IMG/VR virus record: IMGVR_UViG_3300017708_003153
Location: 1-25,887 of that record
Origin: a virus
DNA: 25,887 nt
Strand: one strand, 5' to 3'
Shown here: positions 17,501 through 24,429 of the stretch, one piece after another
Layout: every line of letters begins with the position of its first letter
How positions within the stretch are numbered: position 1 is the stretch's first letter
Notes under the pieces: model-generated
Seen by the model: the letters and a program-made list of their open reading frames with translations, nothing else
Databases searched by the model: none
Told to the model about the DNA's origin: nothing
Position numbers and translations under genes: made by a program

Positions 17501-20500
17501 CAAACAGTGAGGAAGCAACACTTAACGGTGTGTATCGTGTCAGTTCCACACCAGACCACAAGACAGTGACCATAGACTACGACGGTAACGTTGGATTCAT
17601 CCCCGCCCTAGAGGACGGTTCGACCGCTGACAGTTACGGAAACGTATACAAATTTGTATCAGTTAGATTGGCATCGATGGACAATGTCAACGATTTAATT
17701 AGTTTTGAAGAATACATAGACAAGGATGATGCCACAGAACAGCCAGGCGACAAGGTGTTTACAGACTCCGACATGTCGGGTCTATGGCGTGTATACGAAA
17801 AACACGATCCATACACTACACAACTACGGCCATCACCAGACGTGATCACGGCGGACCAGCATTTCGGACACAGGATCGTAGCACGTAATGATGGTAGGAC
17901 AGTCATTGCCTCAGCACCAGGAAAAGGACAAGGGGAGGTTCACTTCCTGTTCAGATCTATTCCAGATGCAGGCACGGAATGGCTGACTCAATTGACTGCA
18001 ACAATGTCTGACAATGATGACAACACCAGCAGATTAGGTGAGTCACTTTCAATAAGCACTGATGAAAACTTTGTGGTTGCGGGTGCACCATACGCCAACG
18101 CTGTCGGGGCCGACGGAAGCACAAGATTTATTGACTCAGGACTCATTAAGATCTACATTTGGGATCCAAGCACATTTAAGTACGGTATACTAGACACAGT
18201 GAGGGCACCGACCGATGGGTCGACAGTAAACGAGAATCTCAACTTTGGATGGGCACATAAAATATCAGAACCTGGTGCAACATCAACAAGGACTACAGCA
18301 GACAAATATATGTTTGTTTCTGCTCCAGGGCATGACAACGATCGAGGAAGAGTGTACATGTACACGTGGGGTATCGGTGCAGATGGATCAACATACGACA
18401 CCTGGACACAGGACTACACAATCGAACCACCAGCGGGCGGTCGAGGACAGAGATTTGGACACAGGATACAGGCCAACGACAACGGTGACATCATCGCTGT
18501 CAGTTCACTGGCACCAGGCAACGCGGGCAAGGTAGAGATCTTTATCAAGACGTCACAGAGCAACGACGGAAGCACACAGAATTCATTCGCACTGGCACAA
18601 ACTATCACCGGAGTGGCAAGTGACGGATCATCAATCAACACTGCTTTTGGAGAATCCATGGCGATGAGCAAGGATGGCACCACACTTATAATTGGCGCCC
18701 CGGGGGTTGATGGCACTGCACATCCTGACACAGGTGCCATTTACTACTACAAATGGAATGCGGATGATTCAACAAACACTTACACTTTGAAACAGACCAT
18801 TAATGCACCTAATACTATCTCAAATATGAAGTTTGGTACCACTCTAGGTTTGAACAACAATGGCACAAGAATAATAATAGGTGCTGAGAATTTTGCAAGT
18901 TATAAAGAAATAAAATTTGATTCTGGCGAGACCACATTTGACTTGCAGGACACTAGCATAGTGGACAGTAACGTTGAGTCCGGTGGTGCATTCACGGCGA
19001 CCATGTACAACACCAAGTTTGTGATAGACGACCGACTGACGTCTGCTAACATGTCAGCAGATGATGACTTCGGACGTGGGGTTTGTATTACTGACAACTC
19101 AGTTTACGTTGGTGCACCGAAAGATGATGCCAATACGGCAACAGACGGAAGCACCAAGATAGTCAATGACGGATCAATTGTTTGCTATGATCTCACAGTC
19201 AGTGGAAAATATGCATGGAATAACATTGTTAGTGAAACTGCACTAATGGACACGGAAAAACTTGGTAAGGTATTCGAATTCAACAACAAATCAAAACAAT
19301 TAAGAGACTACTATGACCTATACGATCCTGTTAAGGGCAGACTAATGGGCGTAGCCGACAGAGAAATCAACATAAAGACGGCTTGGGATCCGGCCACGTA
19401 CAATGTTGGAGTGAATGCAAACACAAGCACACCATGGGCAGAGAAACACATAGGTGAAGTATGGTGGGATCTGTCAACAGTCAAATGGTTATGGTACGAG
19501 CAGGATACACAGGAATATAAACACAATCACTGGGGACAGACATTCCCGGGTTCGAGCATAGACATTTACGAATGGGTAGAATCTCGATTACTGCCAAGCG
19601 AATGGAACAGGAGAGTCGAGGGCAGGGCACAGCAAACTGTAACAGGCACTGCTCTGTACGGTGATGATTCACAGTACACAGCGACACAGAGATATGATTC
19701 GAGACTAGACCAGTTCGTCAACTACTATTACTACTGGGTCAAGGGCAAGGGCACACTGCCGACCAACAGCGTGGTTGCGAGGAAAAACACTGTGGCTTAT
19801 GTGGCAAATCTTATACAGAATCCTAGTGCATTTGACTTTAAATATTACTCAGTCACAGACACAAATAAATTTTTACTTAACAATGTAAAAAATCTAGTCA
19901 ATGACGACATAGTGTTGAACATGGACATAAGGACCAACACTTTCGAAGGTGACTCCCACAGCGTGTGGAAGTTGGTTAGGGAAGGTGATACAGAATACAG
20001 GCCTGGGGTACATATAGAGACACGTTGGTGGGATTCATTGATAGGTAAGAATTCAGTGGGAGACATTGTCCCAGACCTGGATTTGCCACTCAACGAAAGA
20101 TATGGCAACAACATACGGCCAAGACAGAGTTGGTATGTGGACAGATACAATGCATTAAAAGAAATAATTGATTATGCTAACTCAGTATTAAAGAAAAATC
20201 AACTAGTTGGCCAAATCAATTTGAAAAATCTAGATTCAAAAGATCCAGAGCCCACAGCACAGAGTTTGGAGTGGGACGCCTCCGTCGACACATATGCGGA
20301 ATTGACCTACGTGAACACAGCAGACATATCGGGCACTGTGAACTACTTGGTCAAGGCAGACGAGACGGCCAACAATTTTTGGGCGATATACACCTGGGAT
20401 GGTACTGATTGGTCTAGAACCAAAATACAGACCTACAACACCTCTGCATACTGGAGTTACACAGACTGGTATGGCACAGATCCTGACATACACCAAATGA

Positions 20501-23500
20501 TCCACAGCGAAAACACTCCGATAGACAAGCAAATTAAATTCGAATACGAGTTGGACACTTTAGATCTTGCCATAGGTAAACACGTCAAGGTCACCAATGC
20601 AGACACAGGCGGCTGGAAACTGTTCATGAAGACTTCAACAGGTTGGACTAATGTTGGAACGGAGAACGGTACAATCAGATTAAGCACAAAACTTTACGAC
20701 TACAGCCAAGACGCATCAGGATTTGCCGGCCAAGACAACTTTGACGACAACTTCTTTGACCAGGAGCCAAGCATTGAGACAAGGAAAGTGTTGACCGCAT
20801 TGAGGGACGACCTGTTCATCAATGACCTAGCAGGAGAATACAACACGTTGTTCTTCACAGGACTTAGAAAAGTGTTGTCTGAACAGACGTACGTGGACTG
20901 GATGTTCAAGACATCATTCATAAATGCCAAGAACAGTGTGAGAAAACTAGACCAGAGGAAGACCTACACAACAGGAACGGATTCATGGATAGAGAGTTAC
21001 ATCAATGAGGTCAAACCATTCCACACAAAACTCCGGGAGTACAGGCTGGGTTACAACAAAACAGAGACACAGGACGGCATCTATTCAGACTTTGACAATC
21101 CAACGTTCTATGACGCTACAACAGGCAAGATCAGAAGCCTAAATGTTGATTTAGACACAGCGAAACTGACAGAGTTTCCATACCAAATGTGGTATGACTA
21201 CCACAAGAAGTACGTACAGTCAATCACAGTAACAGCAGGTGGATCAGGATATGAGGTTGCACCTACGGTGACCATACTGGGAGGTACAGAAGGATCAACA
21301 GGCCCATTCCAGATACAGGCGACCAGCTCGTCGGGTACCACAAGCGGACAGTTTGGATATTATTATCCGTTGTTCACTAGTGAGAAACAGGCCGAGATAT
21401 ATGACACACAGAATTCAGGATCAGGTACAACCAAAACTTACACATTTGATGGCTACACTGACACATTCTATGGTCCAACAACGTCAGTGAATGAATCACT
21501 GAGTGACAAGTCAGGCACGTTCAAGATGTACGTTTCACCAACTACCACGGCGGCGACTGCCACAGCAATCATACAGGGCGGCGCGGTCATTAAAATAAAT
21601 GTTACAGGCATTGGTGCAAACTACACAACGACACCTACTGTGGTGTTGTCAGGCGGTAAGACGGATGGAACAACACCGACCGACACAGCCAAGGCCTATG
21701 CTAATTTAAACAATGATCTAGTAAGGGACTTTGACACTACTATCAAGTTTGACAGAGTTTCAAGCACTTCACGTGTTGTTGATTGGGCGGCATCAACCGC
21801 ATATGCTTACAATGACTTGTTGAGATACAAAAATCAACTGTACAAAGTCACAAATGCATTCACGTCAAGTACAGACTTCGATGACAACAAAGGAAGCGTT
21901 TACAAAGTTTACGGTGACGAGACAGGACTGACAGCGGCAGACAGGACAAAGGGATTTTACACACCAGGTTCTGGCATGCCGGGCAATGAACTGGACCAGG
22001 TGATGACAGGCGTTGACTACGGTGGCACCATGGTTACGGGTCTACTATTCAACCAGGAAGCAGGTTGGGACAAATCGGGTTGGTATGACTTCCCATGGGA
22101 CAACTACGGAAATTCGAGAATCAAGGCATTCAGGGCAGACGGGTCGACATCATCATACACATTTGACACTGCGCCGACGAGCACTGAGGTTTATCAGGTA
22201 TACATCACAGCGGATGACAGCACAAGAAGAAAATTAAGTGACGTAATAAGGGGCGACGGGTCGACAGTGACATTTACTATCAGCGAAACAGCAGACGGTG
22301 ATGCTCTCGTTGAATTCATACCGTTCGACGACGACGGTGTGCTTACACCAACAGACGACAGGACAATGGATTCCATAATCAAAGGTGGCCTGTTCACTTC
22401 AGCACTGGGTCACGCACCTAGCGATATAGTGTTAGAGGGAGATGCCTTTGTCTCACCAGACACAAGTTACGCACCAGAAGAAACTGTACCAGGTCAAATT
22501 TTTGACACACTAGATATTAAGGTTTACACATCGCCAGAGTCGGGTGTGCCTTTCATAAGCGAAATGAATCATAGAGGTAACGGAAGCACTACAACATTCT
22601 CAATAGGTGATTATCCCGGGTCATTGGGATCAGTGACTGTATCTGTTGATGGTGTCGTACAGAAATTGACAACAAACTATTCGATCAATGTTGGGAACAA
22701 AACCATTACATTCACATCCGCGCCTGCAAACCACTCTGTGATATCAACCAAGGTGTTCGCAATATCAGGTGAGAACTACAGGGTGTTGAACACATTCACC
22801 GGCGACGGCAATACGACGTCATTCTTGACATCTACCAGGGGTGAGTTCAACCTAGATTCATCATCATCTGACATCTATGTCACGATAGACGGTGTACCAA
22901 CATCATCGTACACGACCAGTACCACAGCAAACACAATAACAGTGGAGTTCAGTGCGGCGCCAGTGGCAAGTTCTTACATACAGATAGCAGGTTTCAACAA
23001 ATCGGCAACAAGTTCAAGAAGTTACGCAAGTATAAGGACTCAAGAACTGACTTATGCAACAGGGACCAACAGATACACAATAACATATCCACCTGGATCT
23101 ATTGGACCATTCTCAGGTTTGACGACAGTCGAAGTAAACGGCAGGGTGTTACGAGGCCCGGACAACACTTACTATGTTGGTGACGGAAGCACTTACACCT
23201 ACGGAGTTGTATCGGGACTCAGCGACGACTCAACAGTTGATCCTGCTAAAACGATAACAGCCGCTTCGCAAGTAGAAGTATATGTAAACGGAACCAAAAA
23301 AGATTTGAACACTGATTACACAGTGGACATAGGAAACCAAAACATTGAATTCGTCACAGCGTCTGTACCAACATCAACAGATGTAATTTGTATTTCAACA
23401 TTGGTTGACCATCAGTACTTTAATGAGGGCACCGATATTATTTTGATATCAAGTGCAATCACTTCACCTTACTCGTTGTCAAACAGTGACAAGATCTCTG

Positions 23501-24420
23501 TTACAACGTTCAACAACGCTCTTGGAATGAAACAGAGAAGAGAAGTTCTCGAAGGCAGATCGAGCGGTGTGTTCAAATTGAGATTTGACACCCTTAATGC
23601 AGGATACACATACGTGTGGTTGAATGGTGAGCAATTGGTACAGGGATCAGATTACACAGCAAGTGGCAACACAATTACTGTGGTCGGAAAAACTATTACA
23701 TCATCTGACAGACTGGATGTTATGTACTTCGCATTAGAGACTGCGATCGGAAGCACAGGATTCAGGATATTCAAAGACATGATGAACAGGACTTTCTACA
23801 AACGTATCAGCAAAACAGAGACAACAAAATTAACATTAGATATGACGGAAGGCACGCAGACTATTACAGTTGAAGACGCAACTGCACTGCCTACCCCAAA
23901 CGCGGCGAGCAATACTCCGGGAGTCATATTCATAGACAAAGAGAGAATAGAATACTTTACAAAATCAGGTAACACGTTGGGACAACTAAGACGTGGAACC
24001 CTTGGTACAGGAATTAAGGAGCATGGATCAGGCACGGAAGTGGTAGATGCGTCTGGTACTCAAACCATCCCTTACGCAGACACTGTGTACACCAACACCT
24101 TCACAGGCGATGGAAGTACAGTTGTGTTTGCACTATCACAAACACCATCATCCGCTAGTGAGTTAGACATATTCATTGGTGGCCAACGATTGTTGCTCAC
24201 TAGCGAGGATGGATCAACTATCAACTACTCTGTTTCTGGAGCAAACGTGACTCTAAGCACCGCACCTGCTTCTGCAACACAGATAAAAATATTACACAAG
24301 AAAGGACAGGTTTGGTACACAGCACTAGATGGTAATCCGGCAGATGGTAAAGGATTGCAGGCTTCTGGCACTCAACAGGCTAAATTCATTGCTAATGAGC
24401 CTACAAACGCACCTGAATAA
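11566..24420 (+). CDS. Giant baseplate wedge/adhesion protein (gp7-like core with added modules), 4284 aa
   Basis: One uninterrupted frame of 12.9 kb. Segments recalled from the gp7-position proteins of marine T4-like phages lie throughout: LPAFYRTDANQRFLSSTMDP (about 30), SIHQHEAPLVPAIFSTIDQE (near 830), PNFEYKIAQFNDFYELETNN, GYQSRDYLENLFVNDVSQYK (near 1750), and SYINEVKPFHTKLREY (near 3150). Inserted or appended modules, in order: cupredoxin-like (195-289), CBM5/12-like (about 1658-1703), seven FG-GAP-like blades (2095-2545), two Gly-rich GY...PTV repeats (about 3217 and 3338), a second CBM-like motif (about 3402), beta-sandwich modules (about 3520-4070 and near 4180), and a GVIFIDKERIEYFTKSG segment near 4110. 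T4 gp7 is 1032 aa. In T4, gp7 links the inner wedge to the periphery. The gp7 equivalence is inferred from position after gp6 and from these segments. Translation is coupled to gp6 by TAATG. Confidence 0.75.
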   Translation: MADNPTNALTNNEVVKQGTNEYRRTVQHLPAFYRTDANQRFLSSTMDPLVQKGSLERVDGYVGRQDAYTRSIDDRYIGAISRDRFAYQLEPTVTYTDRDTTSANPEDQVKFTGTYDDYINQIKFLGGKVANHDRLNKETVYSWNPAIDYDKLVNYREYYWMPDGPGAIEIDSVGPSAVVEFAVQNLKQGAYNFTHRENENNPILTLYRGNTYKFNVDAKGHPFWIMTEPYKSKVSADGSTSTIFDTGVINNGADEGTVTFTVPTTGVPDTLYYQCGNHDAMYGILQIKDATSTATINVEDDIVGTKNYSLRTLDLSNGMKIKFTNSLVATAYQGKEYYVEGVGDAITLTDVEDLMTPGSYATETTVLYDQAGYDSRPYAKAYYLPETKDYITIKRDSQDQNAWSRYNRWFHRSIIDETAKVTGFTPTLNEEDRAKRPIIEFDSGLALYNHGTVAKRSVTLYDTVTTDAFSKVSKQTGYIIDGLPLASGMRVVFAADTDPIVKNKIYDVNFVTAGDSTQVINLTEASDAIPSNDDSIFIEFGTTNQGKTFRYDSTTETFVEAQQKTGINQQPLFGMWDDNHTSFDDTTTYPNSTFSGAKVFAFATSDTATTDTVLGIKVKYNTINNVGDIVFESDHTSGTFTYKSGTDTITKNLAEGHLHYTTGISTHNSRSAWIKRTSESKQRVIRTFIVNATEKQLFAIDFYKDSADLSDLEVSVTVNGSRKTLITDYTIETGTKNKFIKFNIALEVNDQVRIAAHSSADKIADKGIYEIPENLATNSLNKQLGTFTFGQILNHVKDIFDKNQDVKGIIPGVSNLRDKPNARLKGGSIHQHEAPLVPAIFSTIDQETNFFTATDYVNQEYEKWYNAFLTHATGTAYEGVAADRVDEIITAITPGRNSTFPFYYEDMIGWGENVSTRSYTVMGASQTDYALNSQHDITILSNRAVYVYLNDVQLLLGTDYTFSTTDDSVYISKPLAEGDKIVIKDYTDTTGSYMPPSPTKLGMYPKFTPEAFTDTTFITDTAMIRRHDGSTIKAYGDERDDLIIELEKRIYNNIKVVYDPALIDIHDVLPSAFTSTEYTLQEIDSVMSPDFYQWAGRNNVQYINNTVFSEGLPFTYNYARSKGRLINENLPGHWRGIYKYFYDTDVPHIRPWEMLGHSEKPSTWDATYGTAPYTSGNDVLWNAIATEPGRYGKPSIGSYLPVDSSGNLLDPLAAGLVDNFDIPGRQNAWKFGDQAPAETAWRRSSAYPFTVMKTLALTKPAKFFSNFFDPSRLTTNTAGNQIYTSTGVRKTLKTAKYHLETETDLKTGITTRYQTAGYQPFVINYLTSRNLDSKTFYYDKMKNLSVQWSYKLCAFTDKDNIKILTDSVSPGSTAGSKFIPDENYKILFRTSNPVESFQYSGVLIEKNTDISEDGSTVLGGYKLLGYSTVKPYFNFNYPVRTTTAKAVSVEGSTVVKQYANYQGTTQTIPYGYVLNTIQDVADFLFGYGHWLESQGFRFNKFSKELKETINWENAVREFLFWTTQEWTPGSAITVSPAADGFELNTNNSIVGKLRNLAGDYSLLDSGGRKIDIGEISTKRIGKTFELGIKSDTVGLYNIALNTVQKEHILLFDNSTVFSDIIYDPFTGFRQQRLRLVGWKTAGWNGDYYAPGFVFDAAKVTYWLANTDYRIGDSVEHQGKFYVAKTNHNSGSTFETANWKLKDKKPAPQLVPNFEYKIAQFNDFYELETNNFDESQQKLAQRLTGYQSRDYLENLFVNDVSQYKFYQGYIREKGTQNAIDKILKVKYEGEDISLDLYPEWMIRTGKFGNTDSIENIQIVLKDNEIKANPQSIELLDTSNDTVEYSRSDSISKENFYYKPVEYTASNTFQRLDYTKEGVSRDTAQVLKTAGYPQLQQVQHTAFNIDEILNLDMNAITASDLIWVANKSNRDWDVLRITSAGIKIANLQLINNAAQLEITFTGSHTLSAGTTTTDADYFGISNSEEATLNGVYRVSSTPDHKTVTIDYDGNVGFIPALEDGSTADSYGNVYKFVSVRLASMDNVNDLISFEEYIDKDDATEQPGDKVFTDSDMSGLWRVYEKHDPYTTQLRPSPDVITADQHFGHRIVARNDGRTVIASAPGKGQGEVHFLFRSIPDAGTEWLTQLTATMSDNDDNTSRLGESLSISTDENFVVAGAPYANAVGADGSTRFIDSGLIKIYIWDPSTFKYGILDTVRAPTDGSTVNENLNFGWAHKISEPGATSTRTTADKYMFVSAPGHDNDRGRVYMYTWGIGADGSTYDTWTQDYTIEPPAGGRGQRFGHRIQANDNGDIIAVSSLAPGNAGKVEIFIKTSQSNDGSTQNSFALAQTITGVASDGSSINTAFGESMAMSKDGTTLIIGAPGVDGTAHPDTGAIYYYKWNADDSTNTYTLKQTINAPNTISNMKFGTTLGLNNNGTRIIIGAENFASYKEIKFDSGETTFDLQDTSIVDSNVESGGAFTATMYNTKFVIDDRLTSANMSADDDFGRGVCITDNSVYVGAPKDDANTATDGSTKIVNDGSIVCYDLTVSGKYAWNNIVSETALMDTEKLGKVFEFNNKSKQLRDYYDLYDPVKGRLMGVADREINIKTAWDPATYNVGVNANTSTPWAEKHIGEVWWDLSTVKWLWYEQDTQEYKHNHWGQTFPGSSIDIYEWVESRLLPSEWNRRVEGRAQQTVTGTALYGDDSQYTATQRYDSRLDQFVNYYYYWVKGKGTLPTNSVVARKNTVAYVANLIQNPSAFDFKYYSVTDTNKFLLNNVKNLVNDDIVLNMDIRTNTFEGDSHSVWKLVREGDTEYRPGVHIETRWWDSLIGKNSVGDIVPDLDLPLNERYGNNIRPRQSWYVDRYNALKEIIDYANSVLKKNQLVGQINLKNLDSKDPEPTAQSLEWDASVDTYAELTYVNTADISGTVNYLVKADETANNFWAIYTWDGTDWSRTKIQTYNTSAYWSYTDWYGTDPDIHQMIHSENTPIDKQIKFEYELDTLDLAIGKHVKVTNADTGGWKLFMKTSTGWTNVGTENGTIRLSTKLYDYSQDASGFAGQDNFDDNFFDQEPSIETRKVLTALRDDLFINDLAGEYNTLFFTGLRKVLSEQTYVDWMFKTSFINAKNSVRKLDQRKTYTTGTDSWIESYINEVKPFHTKLREYRLGYNKTETQDGIYSDFDNPTFYDATTGKIRSLNVDLDTAKLTEFPYQMWYDYHKKYVQSITVTAGGSGYEVAPTVTILGGTEGSTGPFQIQATSSSGTTSGQFGYYYPLFTSEKQAEIYDTQNSGSGTTKTYTFDGYTDTFYGPTTSVNESLSDKSGTFKMYVSPTTTAATATAIIQGGAVIKINVTGIGANYTTTPTVVLSGGKTDGTTPTDTAKAYANLNNDLVRDFDTTIKFDRVSSTSRVVDWAASTAYAYNDLLRYKNQLYKVTNAFTSSTDFDDNKGSVYKVYGDETGLTAADRTKGFYTPGSGMPGNELDQVMTGVDYGGTMVTGLLFNQEAGWDKSGWYDFPWDNYGNSRIKAFRADGSTSSYTFDTAPTSTEVYQVYITADDSTRRKLSDVIRGDGSTVTFTISETADGDALVEFIPFDDDGVLTPTDDRTMDSIIKGGLFTSALGHAPSDIVLEGDAFVSPDTSYAPEETVPGQIFDTLDIKVYTSPESGVPFISEMNHRGNGSTTTFSIGDYPGSLGSVTVSVDGVVQKLTTNYSINVGNKTITFTSAPANHSVISTKVFAISGENYRVLNTFTGDGNTTSFLTSTRGEFNLDSSSSDIYVTIDGVPTSSYTTSTTANTITVEFSAAPVASSYIQIAGFNKSATSSRSYASIRTQELTYATGTNRYTITYPPGSIGPFSGLTTVEVNGRVLRGPDNTYYVGDGSTYTYGVVSGLSDDSTVDPAKTITAASQVEVYVNGTKKDLNTDYTVDIGNQNIEFVTASVPTSTDVICISTLVDHQYFNEGTDIILISSAITSPYSLSNSDKISVTTFNNALGMKQRREVLEGRSSGVFKLRFDTLNAGYTYVWLNGEQLVQGSDYTASGNTITVVGKTITSSDRLDVMYFALETAIGSTGFRIFKDMMNRTFYKRISKTETTKLTLDMTEGTQTITVEDATALPTPNAASNTPGVIFIDKERIEYFTKSGNTLGQLRRGTLGTGIKEHGSGTEVVDASGTQTIPYADTVYTNTFTGDGSTVVFALSQTPSSASELDIFIGGQRLLLTSEDGSTINYSVSGANVTLSTAPASATQIKILHKKGQVWYTALDGNPADGKGLQASGTQQAKFIANEPTNAPE
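12148..12432 (+). other. Cupredoxin-like domain inside the giant protein
   Basis: Residues 195-289 read as a plastocyanin-type fold: LTLYRGNTYKFNVDAKGHPF, an acidic/Gly loop, GTVTFTVP, and LYYQCGNHDAMYGILQIKD. His221, Cys275, His278 and Met281 are placed as the four ligands of a type 1 copper site (H ... C-x2-H-x2-M; plastocyanin has C-x2-H-x4-M). Copper binding is inferred; the motif is seen. Confidence 0.75.
16537..16674 (+). other. CBM5/12-like carbohydrate-binding motif, copy 1 (within giant CDS)
   Basis: Around residues 1658-1703 the pattern YWLANTDYRIGDSVEHQGKF, YVAKTNHNSG and FETANWKLKD follows the W...Y..GD.V...G..Y.A......W layout of chitin-binding CBM5/12 modules. In phage fibres such modules are thought to bind sugars or help folding. 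Assignment is by pattern only. Confidence 0.55.
17848..19197 (+). repeat. Seven FG-GAP-like repeats: predicted beta-propeller inside the giant protein
   Basis: Seven blades begin at FG or LG pairs at residues 2100, 2157, 2227, 2297, 2361, 2423 and 2502, spaced 57-79 residues apart. Each continues with a short strand, a DG or NG turn, a hydrophobic strand ending in (G/S)AP or a variant, then G-x-(V/I)-x-x-(Y/F). Examples are RLGESLSIS...VVAGAP, AFGESMAMSKDG...IIGAPG and DFGRGVCIT...YVGAP. This is the integrin-alpha type FG-GAP repeat; seven copies would close a propeller. Blades 4 and 6 are the most degraded. Confidence 0.8.
21217..21657 (+). repeat. Two Gly-rich GY...PTV repeats (within giant CDS)
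   Basis: SITVTAGGSGYEVAPTVTIL (about 3219-3238) and KINVTGIGANYTTTPTVVLS (about 3343-3362) are two copies of a short module of the form I-x-V-t-G-x-G-x-x-Y-x-x-x-PTV. This module is frequent in phage tail proteins. They are separated by about 100 residues of Ser/Thr-rich strand sequence. Confidence 0.65.
21769..21915 (+). other. CBM5/12-like carbohydrate-binding motif, copy 2 (within giant CDS)
   Basis: VVDWAASTAYAYNDLLRYKN then QLYKVTNAFTSSTDFD, residues about 3404-3440, repeats the layout seen near 16537: an aromatic-led strand, a Y..(G/N)D turn, then a Y-x-V/A strand and an acidic loop. It lacks the closing Trp, so it is weaker than the first copy. Confidence 0.45.
22126..24312 (+). repeat. 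Degenerate beta-sandwich modules with F-x-G-D-G-S-T openings (within giant CDS)
   Basis: Several modules share one plan: G(D/N)G(S/N)T followed by a Phe or Tyr strand, then V-x-V-(D/N)G, then DYT or NYS, then I-x-F-x-x-AP and an isoleucine-rich strand. Openings are at residues about 3524, 3564, 3671, 3746, 3872 and 4181; one without the DGST opening starts near 4000. Two similar modules lie much earlier in the protein, around residues 690-760 and 925-985. These are probably Ig-like or fibre-type folds that extend the C-terminal part outward. Confidence 0.6.
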
Positions 24421-24423
24421 ATA
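24416..24423 (+). promoter_or_regulatory. Late promoter-like element AATAAATA, overlapping the end of the giant gene
   Basis: AATAAATA fits NATAAATA, overlaps the giant's stop codon and ends 6 bp before the ATG at 24430. By T4 spacing, transcription would start about one base before that ATG, giving an almost leaderless message. No Shine-Dalgarno is visible. It could be chance, since TAA stop plus AT-rich sequence makes the motif easily. Confidence 0.45.
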
Positions 24424-24429
24424 CACTAG

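Noticed and set aside
11566-24420. Frameshift or assembly fusion that makes the giant gene
   Set aside because: The frame is open for 12.9 kb with steady codon use, and wedge-like segments occur on both sides of each inserted module. I cannot exclude it without reads.
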